Origin: Cristatella mucedo
Taxonomy: Eukaryota; Bryozoa; Phylactolaemata; Cristatellidae
Direction of reading: 5' to 3'
NCBI GenBank assembly: GCA_009760855.2
Contig: WPIO01000044.1
Coordinates: 1,340,001 to 1,404,000 of the forward strand
Length of the DNA: 64,000 nt
Shown here: positions 44,621-57,220 of the stretch, piece after piece
How positions within the stretch are numbered: the stretch's first letter is position 1
How the letters are laid out: the number at the start of each line of letters is the position of its first letter
Position numbers and translations under genes: made by a program
The notes under the pieces: generated by a model
What the model was told of the DNA's origin: nothing
Databases searched by the model: none
Seen by the model: the letters and a program-made list of their open reading frames with translations, nothing else

Positions 44621-45368
44621 CTGAGCACATTGGTAGAGCTGGTAAAGAGTACAAGACACAAGTACATGAAAAAGTTTTGTTGCCCAAGGCAAAGTACTTC
44701 TATTTTTCTAGGTGCTCGAAAAGTACAAGATATCCATATGCACAGTGTCTGATATAAAAGATGGTGTGATGGAAGCTGACCAAAGAAGTGAAAGTGCAAC
44801 AATTATAGGCAAGCATATCAGCTAAAACTTACAGACAAGGGCAGCACAAATAGTCTGCAATGTAAACCAAATGAAACTACACTTAAATTCAAATGTGAAG
44901 GCAGTACAAGAACGACTACGGGTGTAGAACGCAACAAAGAGAGCATGTACAAAACCGCATCTCAGCATGCTAGAAAGATTTGGGTGAGCAAAAGTACAAC
45001 GAAATTAAATCTCTTTAGTCACCATCGTCTACCCTTAACGGAGATATAATTACAGGTCAACACCTTTAGATGCACACCTGTTTAATAACGTTGGACATCT
45101 AGCTCTTTTCTGTACAGATATGCACATACAGATATCCAGGCAACATGCTGCTGACCCCTACACACAGCAATCACCAAGGCAACTTATTACATACGGTTCT
45201 TCTACTGCTTTGATCCAGCACTGTCTTTCGGGTACCTGCGATTTCAGCATTTGCGCCGGCCAGCTGATGGCAAGACTCAGGTATTGAGGCCAACCACGGC
45301 AGCAAGAATACACAGCAAAACAGCACAACCGAGGTTGCAGCCGTCACGCTCCGGCAGACCTACAATAC

Positions 45369-45496
45369 CTGCAGCCTCTCCCTGAGAGTGGACACCGCAG
45401 ACCGACACAGCTGCAAGGCATCGTCAACGGTTGCCAATTCTTCGGTAACAGAGGTAGCCGTCCCAGCCGTGGCATCTGCACATGCTGCACTACAGT
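45369..45496 (-). CDS. Exon e11: golgin-like, 43 codons
   Basis: The acceptor is CTTTTGATTGCAG and the donor is GTATTGTAGG. It enters in phase 1 from e10 (G then AC gives D) and leaves in phase 0. The peptide starts with a Cys/Ala/Thr segment (DCSAACADATAGTATSV) and ends in coiled coil (EELATVDDALQLCRSAVS, then LRERLQ). Confidence 0.7.
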
Positions 45497-45732
45497 CTGC
45501 AATCAAAAGAGAATGAAGACCATCGGACGGCCATTATAAACAACATACGCCTCTGACATGCAATCCTGACACGGCAGTTCTCCGACAGCTTTTCCGTCGG
45601 CTTTTCGCGGCTGAGCTCCGAGTCAGCTTCCCTGCTTCGCCCTGCTTTGCCGAACCCCTCTGCAAAGAGTGCCGCAAGCGCCACTATGCAGCCACTTCGC
45701 CAGTTCCGGGGCGCAGCGCTCGGTGGCTGTAC

Positions 45733-46740
45733 CTGCCGCCATCTGAACGAGCTGCGCTCGAGCGAGCGACCTCAGCTGCTCGAGCTCTCGCCGAGCGCTC
45801 ACCGAGGCCTCGTCGGCGCGAGCCCTCTCGTCGATTAGCACCCGCAGCTGCTCTGCAAGCAGTGCCTGGCTCTCGGCGTATGCCGCTAGCCGCTGCTCGA
45901 GCACCTCGCGACGCTCCAGCTCGGCCGAGCGCAGCGCCCGAGCGGCCTCTGCCGAAGCTGTGCTCTCCTCGCAGGCGGTGGCGACGGCTGCGGCCAGCTC
46001 CTCTCGCAGTGCTGCCAGCGCTTCGGCGTGCTCATGCCGCAGGGCGGCCACGGTCCGGTCGTGATCGCTCTGCTGCACAGCCGCCGCGTCGGCATGCTGC
46101 CGCTCGGCGTCCTCGAGCTGCCGCCGCTCGGCCTCCAGCTCGTGCTGCTTCTCCTCGAGCGCCGCCGCCAGAGAGCGCTCGTGCTCTCCGAGCGCTGCAC
46201 ACTCCACTCTGTGCTGCCGGGCGAGCTCTGCGCACTGCTCGGCATGCTCCGAACGAAGTGACTCGACGCGAGCATCGTGCTCGGCTTGAAGCGTGGACAG
46301 CAGATCGTCGGCGCGCTGAGCTGCCGCCACGGCGTGCGCCTCCTGCTGCCAGCACTGCCGCTGCAGCTCCTCGTCGCTCGGTCGCTCGGCGGCGCCAAGT
46401 GACAGGCGTGCAGGCACTTCGTCGCCGGCAGCAGCTGCATTGAACTCGCCGACGAGCCGCTGCCGATCGACGGTGGACAGCTGCGACCTGAACAACTCCA
46501 GCTCGGTGCTTTGCCGCTGCAGCTGCACAAGCTGCACCTCTCGCTCCCGACTTCCGGCCTCCAGCTCGAGCACGTGGGCAGCATCCCTGGCGGCGATGGC
46601 AGCTGCGTACTGCTGCAGCTGTTGCTGAAGGCCGTCGTCGGCAGCGGCAACTAGATCGAATTTCTCCTTTAGCAGATCTACCAACGAGCAAAGCTTTCTT
46701 TTAGCGTAGCCTCGTAACCGTGACAAGAGTAACTTTGCAA
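45733..46740 (-). CDS. Exon e10: golgin-like coiled coil, 335 codons
   Basis: The acceptor is TGCCTTTTTAG and the donor is GTACAGCCACC. It enters in phase 1 and leaves in phase 1, agreeing with e9 and e11. It begins AKLLLSRLRGYAKRKL, a basic helix, then long heptads (QLQQYAAAIAARDAAHVLEL, QRQSTELELFRSQLSTVDRQ). A short break (GEFNAAAAGDEVPARLSLG) is followed by a very charged rod with many His and Glu (RVESLRSEHAEQCAELARQH, ALEEKQHELEAERRQLED). GC-rich codon use is shared with e13 and e14. Confidence 0.85.
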
Positions 46741-46744
46741 CTAA

Positions 46745-47127
46745 AAAGGCATACAGTCAAGGTGCCGGGAGAAGCCGGAGGCTACTTCCGGTTGTCTGAT
46801 CATCAGCTTCAGACCGAGGCTACACGTGGAGTTTTGGCTCCATGAACTGCTGCACTCCTCACGTTGACCTGGCCAGCAGCCTGTTCAACCGGCGATCGAT
46901 CAAACCCCGAACGACAACTGCATTGTCTGACATGCAGATGCTGCGCAGAAGCTGAGGAAAATATCATGCAGCAGCAGACAGCAAGGCAAGGTTCAGATAC
47001 TCATGCTTGTGCCCACTGACTTATCTATACTAGCCACCATGAAAAAGCCCTGCTTAGCAGTAACAGCAAAAGGACCTATGCCGACAGTCAGAAACAGCTG
47101 TCAAGATGCAACAATAAAACGTCCACG
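46745..47127. other. Intron, nothing recognised
   Basis: Start of the e9-e10 intron region. Only short open frames. Confidence 0.35.
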
Positions 47128-47280
47128 GTTAATAATAATACATTCGCTATGGCACCTTCAGAGAACCCAATATCTTTCTGGGCATTTATATTTGTTGCAA
47201 AGAAAGCACGATCAAATGGCTAATGGTAGCATGCTCAATGACAACAAGCATAACATGGTTAGAGGTGACATGCATCAGCT
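47128..47280 (-). mobile_element. LINE family X tail fragment
   Basis: Reversed ATT run, then GCACCTTCAGAGAACCC, GCACGATCAAATGGC and TAGAGGTGACATGCA of the family X 3' end. Confidence 0.75.
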
Positions 47281-47959
47281 GGATTGGACACTAGCAGAAT
47301 AGAAATCATACTAATTCACCACCAGCTGCAGGTTCATGCTGATAAGGGGGAGGGTCAACATATCTCATTTATCCTCTGACTTCCAACTGGAATGCCCTAA
47401 TAATCCTCCATGCAATAATCTTGCCTATTGAGGCCACATCCAAGCACTACCTGCTGAAGCTGCACTATCTACTTCTTTGACTATTGCTTGCATCACTCTT
47501 TACTCCTCCTGCAGATAGGTCAGCTAAGGCCTCTTATCGGCTAACCTTCACATAGTTTGCTCCCACGGCATAGTCAGCTCAACAAGAATCACGGATTTTT
47601 GGGGCAACGACCAGAGGACAATATCAACTCGAAGATCAACAGCAGTACATGGGTGAGGAATCACACACCAAGTCTACCACATTCTGCCACTCTCCCTCAG
47701 CATCAAGTCTGGGTTTCAATAGACTGTCCCCTTTCATATGCTCCGACAGTCAGCCTTTTCAAGACTCTAGCATCTGATCATGTCTTTAATAAGTATACAT
47801 GCCTAATGACTCATTGAATCCCGACAAAATGTGCTTTAACAATCTGATTGCATAGCATCCCACACACTTAATATCTTGACCAGTCGCCACCTAATAAAAT
47901 AACATGACATTGGGAACTTGTCATATGTAGCCTCCAGCAAAGCCGGCTAGTCAGGCTCC

Positions 47960-48300
47960 ATGCGCTTTTGCTTGAGCCATGTAATCTTGATAGATAGAGT
48001 GGACTGGCAAGTCATCCAGCACCCTTATGGTGATTGCAGTTCTGCCGTTGCAATTCGCCTTTCTACACCAATTTCTTCACTCATATTTTTTTAACTACTT
48101 TTGAATAAATCTCTCTCTATCTCTTCGAAAGATGTCGACATAGTTCTGTGATATAAGCCTTAGCACAGCCCATCCAGCAGAGGTTGTCCTAATTGGGCCT
48201 TTCATCGCCGAGCGAGATCCAAGCTCCTCCACAGTAGCTTGGACACTTCATTTTCTCACAGTACACAGATGGCACTGCCCTGAGATTTTGAAGCAATACA
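47960..48300 (-). repeat. Repeat of unknown type with conserved coding sense, copy 2
   Basis: Partner of 11090-11440. The minus-strand sense gives IKITW, ATVEELGSRSAMKGPIR and SAGW at matching positions. Stops and frameshifts are present. Confidence 0.5.
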
Positions 48301-49227
48301 TAAGCACTAACCTTTCATACTTTGTTTTTCTTAACCAGGGACCTAATTGGGAGACATAACTTGATAAATGGCGTATACAATATAATTCATTTATTTCATT
48401 TACAATGCATCCAATGTATCCGTGTTGAAACTCCGCAATATATCTTTCAGCTTTCGGATGTGACAGCCTACTTTTTCCTCGATTCCTTCAGCCGAGCTCA
48501 ATGGAATATAATAAATCAAGAGATGCCTTCCTTGCTAGTCATGCTAGACTGATAGCATGACATGGTAGGCGTGGCCAAGCTGGTAGGATTTCAATTCAAC
48601 TCATTGTATGACTTCGAGACTTCTGATATTTGCAACTACTGATGAGTGGCTGGTCATACCGTGGGTGATGGTGGTGGTGGTGGTGGGGGGGGGGCACAGC
48701 TAATGGCTTGCCTGCCGGCGGCAAGCTCGTGCTTGCAGTGGAAGACGCAAATGAACGAAGGGCTACCTACTAAGTACTACAGTATCACAAATAGCTCAAA
48801 CCACTCAACATCCCTATGAACAATGAGCAGCTAGTAACAGGAAACCAAACATGCAACAGAACATAAACACAACCTACGAATCAAACTTATATATATACCA
48901 AGCTAATTGTGTTTCATCACTCGTGCAACTCCACCATACTTGGGTGGATCACAGGAGACATATCACAAGCCTGCAAAAAGTTTTACGCTGAAGCAGCCGC
49001 TAGAGTCATTGGTGGGCCAAGTTAGTCGCTCGATCTAAATCATATAGAGCATCTTTGGGATGTGTTCGAGGGCTGCCTGCTGGAGGGCTGTCTGAGGTCC
49101 AATTGTGTGCTTGCTACGACTGTAAGAGCTGTTTAGTCGGTTTCGGTAATACTGGGGTAATATTACCACATAGAATTGTAAGAGTTTGAAGGACCGAATG
49201 CTGTGGAGCACCATCATCTATTACACA
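48301..49227. other. Intronic stretch, nothing recognised
   Basis: Contains a (GGT)n/G run at 48665-48700 and short open frames only. Confidence 0.35.
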
Positions 49228-49485
49228 CCACAGCATTTAGTGGGTCCATGTGATTCATTCTTTGCATGCTTATGCATGCTGACACTGTGCTGCTGCCACT
49301 AACCATATCTGCATGCTGACCGTGTGCATGTCGCCTCTAACAATGTTATGCTTGTTGATATAGAGCATGCTACCATTAACCATTTGATCACGCTTCCTTC
49401 ACAACATATGTGTAAGTGCCTGAAAGAGATTAGGTTCTCCAGGGCACTATACGTGGGTATCATTATTATTATTATTATTATTACC
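49228..49485 (+). mobile_element. LINE family X 3' end
   Basis: Begins in the last coding residues (ACAGCATTTAGTGGGTCC), then the untranslated block, ending in (ATT)n at 49460-49485. Confidence 0.8.
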
Positions 49486-49489
49486 AGAC

Positions 49490-50157
49490 GGGTTATTAAA
49501 AACCGTGGAGGACCGACCTCCTATTAAATTATGTTTGCTGTAAATAACATTTTTACTTATGCTAGACGTTAGGAATGCATTTAGGTGTGCTAAAAGCATA
49601 TCTCGATCACAGGTCGATTGATCTGCATCCTTTGCTTGCTCACGGAATAACCTATTACATTTTAAAGTCACACTTATCCCATCTTACTTGATATGCGAGA
49701 ATATTACATGATTCGCACATTAGGACTCATGCTCGGGTTAAGCCTCAAGCCGTAAGCACGTTTCTTAGGTTAGACAAAATGACTGCAATGACTTGTCAAA
49801 GTGGCCTAACTTGCCTATGGCAGCTCTGGCCAAACACTAAGCTTAATCTATGCCACGTGTACTGATATTACAAATGCATTATTTTTAAGAGCCACGTCTC
49901 ATGCAGCTCCTCAGCAAAGCCTCCATTTCTATCATGCAACGACCTTCGGAAAGTCGTACCACCAACCACACACACAGCACATGCACTCATTTCCATGTCA
50001 ATAAGACATAGCTCTACCTGGTTCACATAGCTTACAAAAACCGAGCAATAATGAAGTGTGTGCATCCACATTCAGCTGTGCACAGATCCGTAAGCAGGCT
50101 AGCAGCGCATTGTATACCGCAGCACAGGCCACCGATCGATAACTATTGGCGACCTAC
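49490..50157. other. Intronic stretch, nothing recognised
   Basis: AT-rich. A minus-strand frame near 49447-49671 partly reads through the ATT tail and is not supported. Confidence 0.35.
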
Positions 50158-50308
50158 TATCTCGAATTTCTTCAAGCTCAGCCATCCGAAGCTCGGCAGT
50201 CACTTTGGCTTCTGTTGCTGCAGTCAGTGCAGTGTCTGCTTGAGCTAGATGAGATCGAAGCAGCGTGAGCTCTCCACTGGCCGTTGCCTGCCTAACCTGC
50301 AGCTCGGT
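50158..50308 (-). CDS. Exon e9: golgin-like coiled coil, 50 codons
   Basis: The acceptor is GTCTTGCTTCAG and the donor is GTAGGTCGCC after GAGATA. It enters in phase 0 and leaves in phase 1, which joins e10 as an isoleucine codon. The peptide is regular coiled coil (ELQVRQATASGELTLLRSHL, then TAELRMAELEEIRD). Confidence 0.75.
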
Positions 50309-50546
50309 CTGAAGCAAGACACGAGACAAACGATCAGTCGGTCAACGTCTGAGGAGCAGGAGTGCAGGCAGCAGCAGAAGCACCGGAAGCAGCAGCAGCT
50401 GCTGTGGAGGCAGCAGGAGCACAGGAAGCAGCAGTATGGCCGAACTATGGGCGAAACAGCCTCTGCCTCCAGAAGCCCTCAGTGACACATACGATCTACG
50501 AGCTACCTAACCCACCTGCCGCACGACATCTTATCTCTCTACTTAC

Positions 50547-50699
50547 CATATCGGCATGCAGATGGTGCAGGTCGGTATTCAGCTGGTCGGCACGCCCGCG
50601 TTCGGCATCCAGGCTGCTCACTGCAGTGTCTCTGAGCAGCTGCAGCTCGGCCAACCTGTCTCTGAGCAAGCTGGCCTCGGCAGCACGATCAGCCAGAGC
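50547..50699 (-). CDS. Exon e8: golgin-like coiled coil, 51 codons
   Basis: The acceptor is CCTATTTCACAG and the donor is GTAAGTAGAG, both strong. Phase is 0 at both ends. The peptide is heptad-rich (ALADRAAEASLLRDRLAELQ, then DQLNTDLHHLHADM). Confidence 0.8.
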
Positions 50700-50749
50700 C
50701 TGTGAAATAGGTCAAGGTCATCCGATCGACAGCAACTCCAGTGGTACAG

Positions 50750-51010
50750 CTACTAATAATGCAATAGTAATAGGTCGTTTGTATAGCACCCTAAGAGAAC
50801 CCGATCTCTATCCAGGCCCTTAACAACTCGCTCCAAAAGAAACCAAGGGTTGTGACATACACGGTATCAAGCATGCAGAAACAAGCAAGTATCAAGCTTA
50901 GGTTAAAATGTTACAGCAAATATGACGACACTTATAGTCACCAGTAACTTAGATCTCAGGCTAGTAACAGCATGCACTGAATCATGCTAGTAGTGGCACT
51001 GATTGAACCG
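50750..51010 (-). mobile_element. LINE family V 3' end
   Basis: Matches 14507-14770: tail block GTATAGCACCCTAAGAG, then ACACGGTATCAAGCATGC and ACAAGTATCAAGCTTAGG. Confidence 0.6.
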
Positions 51011-52925
51011 TCAGCAGAAGCCGTGTGGTTTTAGGTGCAATGCATATGTTTATTATTAATTAGCTGACATGGGCTATGGAGCCCCAGCAAAACCGATAGA
51101 CCAGACATTAAAGCTCAGCCACCTTACTTGCTTATGTGCTTTCTTGGCATAGTCAATTTGTAAGGCAAAATCCCCACCGGCTTGGCTTCTGCTATGACAC
51201 TGACTACAAGGGGACACATGTACTAGCTATGACTAGTACCTCTAACCTCAGTGCGATTTATACCATTTATACCAACCGAGTGCAGCCCGGCCCCTTGCCA
51301 AGAACAATATCTGTCTCACACTGCTAACAACCCCATATGCCTCACCCAGAACATTCATTTTTTTCATTCATTCAGCACATTCAGGAAGACTTCCACTCTT
51401 CAGGTCTTATCGTATGCGATCCTTGCAGGCACCTGCCGAGTGTTAGTCCAACCTCATCCAGCGACTTACGAACCAGCCAAGCCAAAATGTCGATGGTTGC
51501 TGACAAGTCAGTGTTGTCACATGACTTCTGAGCCTCATCTCAGCAAACGTTCGCAACATACTAAGCATCTCATGGAGCATTTCCCTGCACAGGTGCATGT
51601 AAAGCCACTTTGTACAAATATTGAACTTTTCCAGGATCTGTTCGTCCTTCTCAAGCCAGCCACTTTGTACGCCAATGAGGAGACCATCCATCTTGAATCG
51701 ATCCACCCAGAATCTATTATAGATTAGGAAGGTCAATTGTCACATCCCGAGAACAAAGGAGAGAATATTTATCTTAGGAGGCCACAATCGGGCCGAGGAC
51801 GCACGTGGTGCGCATTGGACCATACTCCATGGAATCAGGTAAGTCAATTAGGTCAGGCTAGAGTAATCTGTGCTACTGACAGTGCTCGCCTGAAGGATAC
51901 ATTCTGTAATAAATGGAATGCTTCTGACTTCTAGTTTTTGAACCAAGAAGTCGACGATCCAATCATGATGGGGAATACATTTGAGATGCCAGCAGTGTCC
52001 CGAGATGTGACCCACGGGTTCAGTCATCTGTATAGCCGATATTTGACATTTTCCATCCTGCCTGCCTGAGTGAGGGGTCTTTTATTGTCAATAGGCTGCA
52101 AAGCAACTTACCAGCCTCCACCATGTCTCCCGTGAGTAACTTTGTAGCCGAGAAATCATCCCGAGGTTGCAGGATTTTTGAAGTATTACACTTCCCTGTC
52201 CTGCAAAGGCTGAAGCGCACACTCTGTGGCATCCGGAGTGGTCTCTGTGCCTCATTCGGACTTCTCAACAGTTTACCACGGTTGCAAGCACTGCTATGGA
52301 GTCATGGAGGACTAAAGTTGAAGGTGATAGGTGAGGCTGAACACAAGGGCAATGCTACCAATACGTTCATCTATTCAGAGGCACAGGCTCATGCAAACCA
52401 CAATAAGGCTGGCATTGGCTTTTAAAGCAGACTTTCAGACTCAGGGGAACGTAAAAGGATTTCGATGGAGGCGAAATGTGTTTGCATGTCTATTGTGTAT
52501 CTCAACACATCAAGTGTGTCACAACATTTCAGTGGTTAGGGTTGGGTGACAGCAGGTGCAGGCTACACAGACAAGATATGCTGAGATGCATGCCATTCAC
52601 CTCGTCAAGCGATGCAGATGCTTACTATGTCATCGACAAGTAGTCACAGAATATGGATGTGCATATCGGCACATTTATAACATTCATTTCCTTAAAAACG
52701 CAGAACGAATTGCATGCAATAGTGTGATCTAGCTTCATCATGCACTGGCAGGGGCAAAAATACCAACCGAAACCACTGCAACAGATTCTATGCTCGGCTA
52801 ATACAGGATATGTATTAAAGAATAAATTGCGATGGTGCTGTGGGGCCAATGCCACACAAAGGTAAAGAAAAATCACAGCTTCTGCATTCAATGGGCAGAT
52901 CTGATGCAGACTGGTACTGGGTGGG
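51011..52925. other. Long intronic stretch, no supported gene
   Basis: A plus-strand frame (51251-51727) and a minus-strand frame (51443-51736) overlap. The minus one reads like a protein (SGWLEKDEQILEKFNICTKW, then REMLHEMLSMLRTF) and could be a remnant of an unknown mobile element. No second copy was seen in the window. The rest shows nothing recognisable. Confidence 0.3.
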
Positions 52926-52929
52926 GTTA

Positions 52930-53085
52930 AAACGCACCTTGGTAGCGTGCTTAAACTCACGACCCATGATGTGGGTTCGAGTCCTGCAGAAGGCCAATTT
53001 TCTACTGCTGCTGCTACTGGGACAAAATGGCTCCTTTGCTGCTATTGAAATGAGGCTGCTGAATCAATTATGGTTTACTTTGCAT
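52930..53085 (+). mobile_element. SINE-1 copy, diverged
   Basis: B box GTGGGTTCGAGTCCTGCAG, then a body diverged in the middle (CTGCTGCTGCTACTGGG) and the 3' end GAGGCTGCTGAATCAATTA. Confidence 0.65.
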
Positions 53086-54100
53086 TATTTTGAGCACTAG
53101 CAGACGTGCTGGCTAAATCCATATAGTAAGAAAAACGAGCATTTATAGTCCACAGAGCATACGGTGCCGTATCAGCACTATAACTGCTATCCAGTACTGC
53201 TGGGATGATTGGGGGAGGGGTTGGGTCGAGCAGACACAGCTGAATGAGCAGGCATACCAAGGCAAACATATAGCCAAGAGAAACAGTGAGCCACGATTGA
53301 TAAGCATGCACATGTTTTGGAGGATTAGCACCACACTAACACAGAACGAGGATTTGCCAGCCTGCTGCAAAGGTAACACTCAACAAAATGTACTCAAATT
53401 CCAAACTCCAATAGCAGGATTCTGCCATACGAGCACACCTGATCATCAATACTGGGATCAGCTCACAAAAGCACACTGAAAATGTACTTGGATACAGTGC
53501 TCAGGGAGTATGACAGAATATCCTCTAATCAGAAACGTTAAAAAACTTTGCTCTTGGCAGGATAACTACTGGTTGAAAAACTCTGATGGCTATTCGAAGA
53601 CTTTATTCACCTTTCGACAAGGCCTGTAGTGTACAGCCACAGGGTTACTAAACGTAACGTAAAGAGGTATGCTAGCTTGGTGAGTGAAGTACATTGCAAT
53701 GGGCTACCAGCCGAGTTGATATATGGAGCTGACTTGCATGCCCCCAAAGCCGTTGCCAGCCCAACGTGTACATAAGTGGAGAACAATTACCCACTTGTTT
53801 TCTGGTAAGTATTTCCAATATCGAAGTTCGACCCAACCGTTCCTTGCTCCCGAGGAAGTGCTGGGTGAGATAAGACGATAAATCTATGCCTTCAGACAAA
53901 ATCACACGGTGGTTGTGCCCCCTTGGGGTAGGGAGAAAGAGAGGCATCATCTCGTCATCATCAGTACAACTAGCTTTTCTTCTCACCCACAATATCTCAG
54001 GTATGCACTTTCAGAATGTGCAGCAGGACACTAACACACATCCTCACAATACAATATTCCATGTGTTTCAACACATGCAGTCACAAACGATGCATACACG
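53086..54100. other. Intronic stretch, nothing recognised
   Basis: Short open frames only. Part of the e7-e8 intron. Confidence 0.35.
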
Positions 54101-54105
54101 CACAC

Positions 54106-54107
<2 letters not shown>

Positions 54108-54151
<44 letters not shown>
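54108..54151. repeat. (CA)n microsatellite
   Basis: About 44 bases of CA, some 35 bases downstream (transcript sense) of the e7 donor. Confidence 0.95.
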
Positions 54152-54154
<3 letters not shown>

Positions 54155-54184
54155 AAGAGCAATAAACTGCAAGGTATCTCGTAC

Positions 54185-54315
54185 CTTTCGGGTATCATCT
54201 TCTCTTTGAGCCATGGTCTGACCTGCAGTTTCGAGCGTATCTGCCAAGCAGCTATTCTCTGCTTTGGCTTGCTGTAAAGATGCATTCACCAGCGCCAACT
54301 CCTGTGTCAACTTGG
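54185..54315 (-). CDS. Exon e7: golgin-like coiled coil
   Basis: The acceptor is GAATCTGTCTACAG and the donor is GTACGAGATA. It enters in phase 1, giving alanine with the last base of e6, and leaves in phase 0. The peptide AKLTQELALVNASLQQAKAE, then ADTLETAGQTMAQREDD, is typical coiled coil. Confidence 0.8.
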
Positions 54316-55087
54316 CTGTAGACAGATTCACAGTAGAAAATGAACCAAGAGCTAACATCACTTCGCCATCTGGTAGTGGGGCGGTGTGGCAGCAGCAGCC
54401 GATGTGCAGCAGCAAGGCGATAGCAGCCGCAGCAGAGAACGTCATGAGTAAACAAGATCTTAGTAATGTCCAAGCGCCGATTCAAAATGACCTAAAATGC
54501 TACTACTCTGCTACGAAGACGCCTGCTACGCCGCGTCCAAGGACCAGTTTGGAGCAGTGCTGCCTGCGCTCAGCTGATACCCCATGGAGCCCCACACAGA
54601 TACCGAACGTGAAGTGCTGCCTTCAGCCATCATCCCTGCTACGATCCTGTTTGTGATTTAAAATTCTCAAACGATGATAAGAAAGCCTTTAAGTTCCTCT
54701 GGCAAACGATCACAGCTGCATTGCCTAGCAGCAAGAGTCCGAGGACAGGCACACATCCCTCTTGCCTGTCACACGTGGCGGTCCACGAGTCCACAGTGAC
54801 GTAAGCAGCATAGAGTGTCAATACTCCCCCGATGGTCCAAACAAAAAGCATGCACGCAACACCGACAATCTGCTGACAAATCACAGTGACATTTGTGTCA
54901 AACGTGCAATCGACATTAGCACAAATGCGGTTGCGCGAGCACATAGACACACACACCATCATACTTGTATTGACTACAAAGTATTAAAAGCAGTATGCAG
55001 CGTTAATCGTGCTGCTGATAGCAATGGTTTGGCACGAAGATGAGAAGCAGTTGTTGAACAGTCAGGAGGGAGGAATGTACCACTCAC

Positions 55088-55214
55088 CGCAGGCAGACTT
55101 AACTTCGTCCATGTCGACAAGCTGGAGCTGGAGATTGCCTTTTTCTTCTTCTATCTCAGCGATCCGATTACGAAGCTCCAACACCTCGGTTGACTGCACT
55201 GGCGTGGCAGCAGC
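55088..55214 (-). CDS. Exon e6: golgin-like coiled coil, giantin-like motif
   Basis: The acceptor is CCGTACTGTAG and the donor is GTGAGTGGTA. It enters in phase 0 and leaves in phase 1. The core reads ELRNRIAEIEEEKGNLQLQL followed by VDMDEVK. This resembles a segment of vertebrate giantin where a VVELENEKG-type stretch leads into an acidic LEELK helix. That likeness is from memory of the family and has not been aligned. Confidence 0.8.
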
Positions 55215-55399
55215 CTACAGTACGGGTGACTGACTGCAGACAGCCGATTCGCTCGGCGAGCAGCTAAGCCACATCGAACTACATGCAAGGGAACTGAGTA
55301 TTCAAGACGATTAGAAAAGCAACACCTCTACATCTAATGCCCGTGTCTAACTCCCCTTTAAAATACTGCAAGGTTTGCCGGCAGGTGGGGCTTCAGCAG

Positions 55400-55700
55400 C
55401 GTCTAATGTAATGAAGTGTCTAACTCCGCAAAGCCACAAGGACTAAGTGGCTTTTGGTACGCAACGATAGCCAACAGACTTCACCTCAAGCAACAAAGAG
55501 AAAGTGAGAAGTGTAGCTGAGTCAGGAGAGCTACTGAAGAAGTGAGTAGCAAGGACGTAGCAGCTCAGGACGGCTAAAAAGGATGTGCTGCAGACGACTG
55601 CAGAAGATAAGATGTTGGTTCGTAAGAATTGTGGAAGTGAGTTCACAGCATAGGATCTGCAGAGGAAAAGATTCTGTGTGCACCACCCTGTCGACTTAAT
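55400..55700 (-). mobile_element. LINE family Y 3' end
   Basis: Reversed AACTCCGCAAAGCCACAAGG, then the C-terminal block (NSLPQFLRTN, LLTFSLL). It lies between e5 and e6. Confidence 0.75.
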
Positions 55701-55897
55701 GAACGCCAAGAACAGATCACGGGTAACTGCAGGCATCTGTGTTGTGGTAGCCAATTAGGCAGGAGCACTGGCTGTGGCACAGGATTCAAGCAGCTCCCAC
55801 TGCCTGGCTCCGGCAGCCAGGCATTCTACCAAGCAAGCTCACTATCACGCAGTGTCCTGCCGATTTCGGCAGGACAGGCAGCAACTAATCTACTCAC

Positions 55898-56362
55898 ACG
55901 CTTTGCTTCTTCGAGTTCCTTCTGCAGAGCCTTGACCTTGGCCAATGCCTGAGCCTTGATTTTCAGCATTTTGGCAGACTGCTCACTTAGCGACTTCTTG
56001 ACCTCGGCAAGCTCTCGATCTTTGGCATCGTCACCCGCGGGGTGGCCGACGTCGGGTACAGCAGCCCTTTTGATGGGCTGCACCAGTTCAGCGGTGGGGA
56101 CGGCGTCAGCAGAGGCTAGGGCACGAGCTGCCGTTGTGCCAATGTTGGCACGTGCTTGCTCGAGGGCAGCCTGAAGGTCTGCTATCATCACGTCTTTGCC
56201 AGAGGCAGCAGCAGCAGCAGCAGCAGAAGCAGCAGCCTGGTCGGCCTGGACACTAAGCAGCTGCCTCTGCACTATCTCGTACTGCTCGGTCGCGTGAGTA
56301 TAGGCAGCATTGTACTGCACCAGCCTTTCCCTCCATGCCCCTTCTGCGGTTGCAAACCGCTC
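55898..56362 (-). CDS. Exon e5: golgin-like coiled coil, 155 codons
   Basis: The acceptor is CCAACTCCTTTCAG and the donor is GTGAGTAGAT. Phase is 0 at both ends. It starts with helix (ERFATAEGAWRERLVQYNAA) and a polyalanine run coded by GCT/GCA repeats (AAASAAAAAAASG). A less ordered part with Pro and Gly follows (PIKRAAVPDVGHPAGDD). It ends in KMLKIKAQALAKVKALQKEL, a basic helix that resembles the KKLKxxAKxKxxxLxKxIEE part near the N terminus of giantin and other golgins. Confidence 0.85.
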
Positions 56363-56761
56363 CTGAAAGGAGTTGGTGTGAATTAAAAAATAGATCAATG
56401 GCACACAGTCAGATTCGCTTCATCTAAAGTGCAAAGCCACGAATGGTAAGTGAGAGTCCAGAAGCTCAGTGGGCAAGTAACGGATGCGCCACTGAGTGGT
56501 TGGGATAGATCAAAACAAGGCTTCGAAGAGACCAGCTGAGCTTTGGCGTCCAGCTACTGTCTCAGGGAGCCCGTGAAGAGCTAGTTAAAAAAGCACAGGA
56601 GCTAGCTCACTGGCGGCTGCCCACTCGGCCGCGACTTCAATACTGCTACATATGTCTGATATATCTGAAGCATGAAAAAAAGCTGTGCTGTTTGCTACCA
56701 TTATATTACTGTCTAAGAGCCACACAGTTGAAGTCAGACGGTAGCATCTCGGTTTATTAAA

Positions 56762-57220
56762 ATAATAATTGTTATTATTACATTTGATATAGCACCCTCA
56801 AATAACTAAATGTCTTTCTAGGCACTTTACATTTGCTACGCAGAAAGCACAATCGAATGTTAGTGGTAACTTACTCAACGAACAACAGGAATACCATGGT
56901 TAGAAATGACATGCACAGCGTCAGAATGCAAGTATGGTTGGTTAGTGGCAGCATGCACAGTGTCAGCACGCACAAGCACATAAAGGATGAGTCACAGGGA
57001 CCCACTAAATGCTGTGATAAATAGATGTGCTTTTAGTTTCTTTTTAAACGTGGTCAAGTCAGGAGATGTCGTGCCGCAAGTAGGGAGTGAGTTCCAGGCT
57101 TTGGTAGCATACGAACTAAAGGCATGGCCTCCAAAGGATTTGAGGTTTGTACAAGGTATAGGTAACCAGTTAGATGTGAAAAGCAGGTGGTACAAAAAGT
57201 GGGTGGTTTCAGCATGAAAA
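56762..57220 (-). mobile_element. LINE family X, C-terminal part and tail
   Basis: Reversed ATT tail, GATATAGCACCCTCAAATA, untranslated block, then the coding end with KAWNSLPTCGTTSPDLTTF on the minus strand. Confidence 0.8.

Noticed and set aside
45862-46691. Overlapping long frames on both strands opposite and within e10
   Set aside because: They are shadows of the e10 coding frame. Only the coiled-coil frame has matching splice sites and phases.
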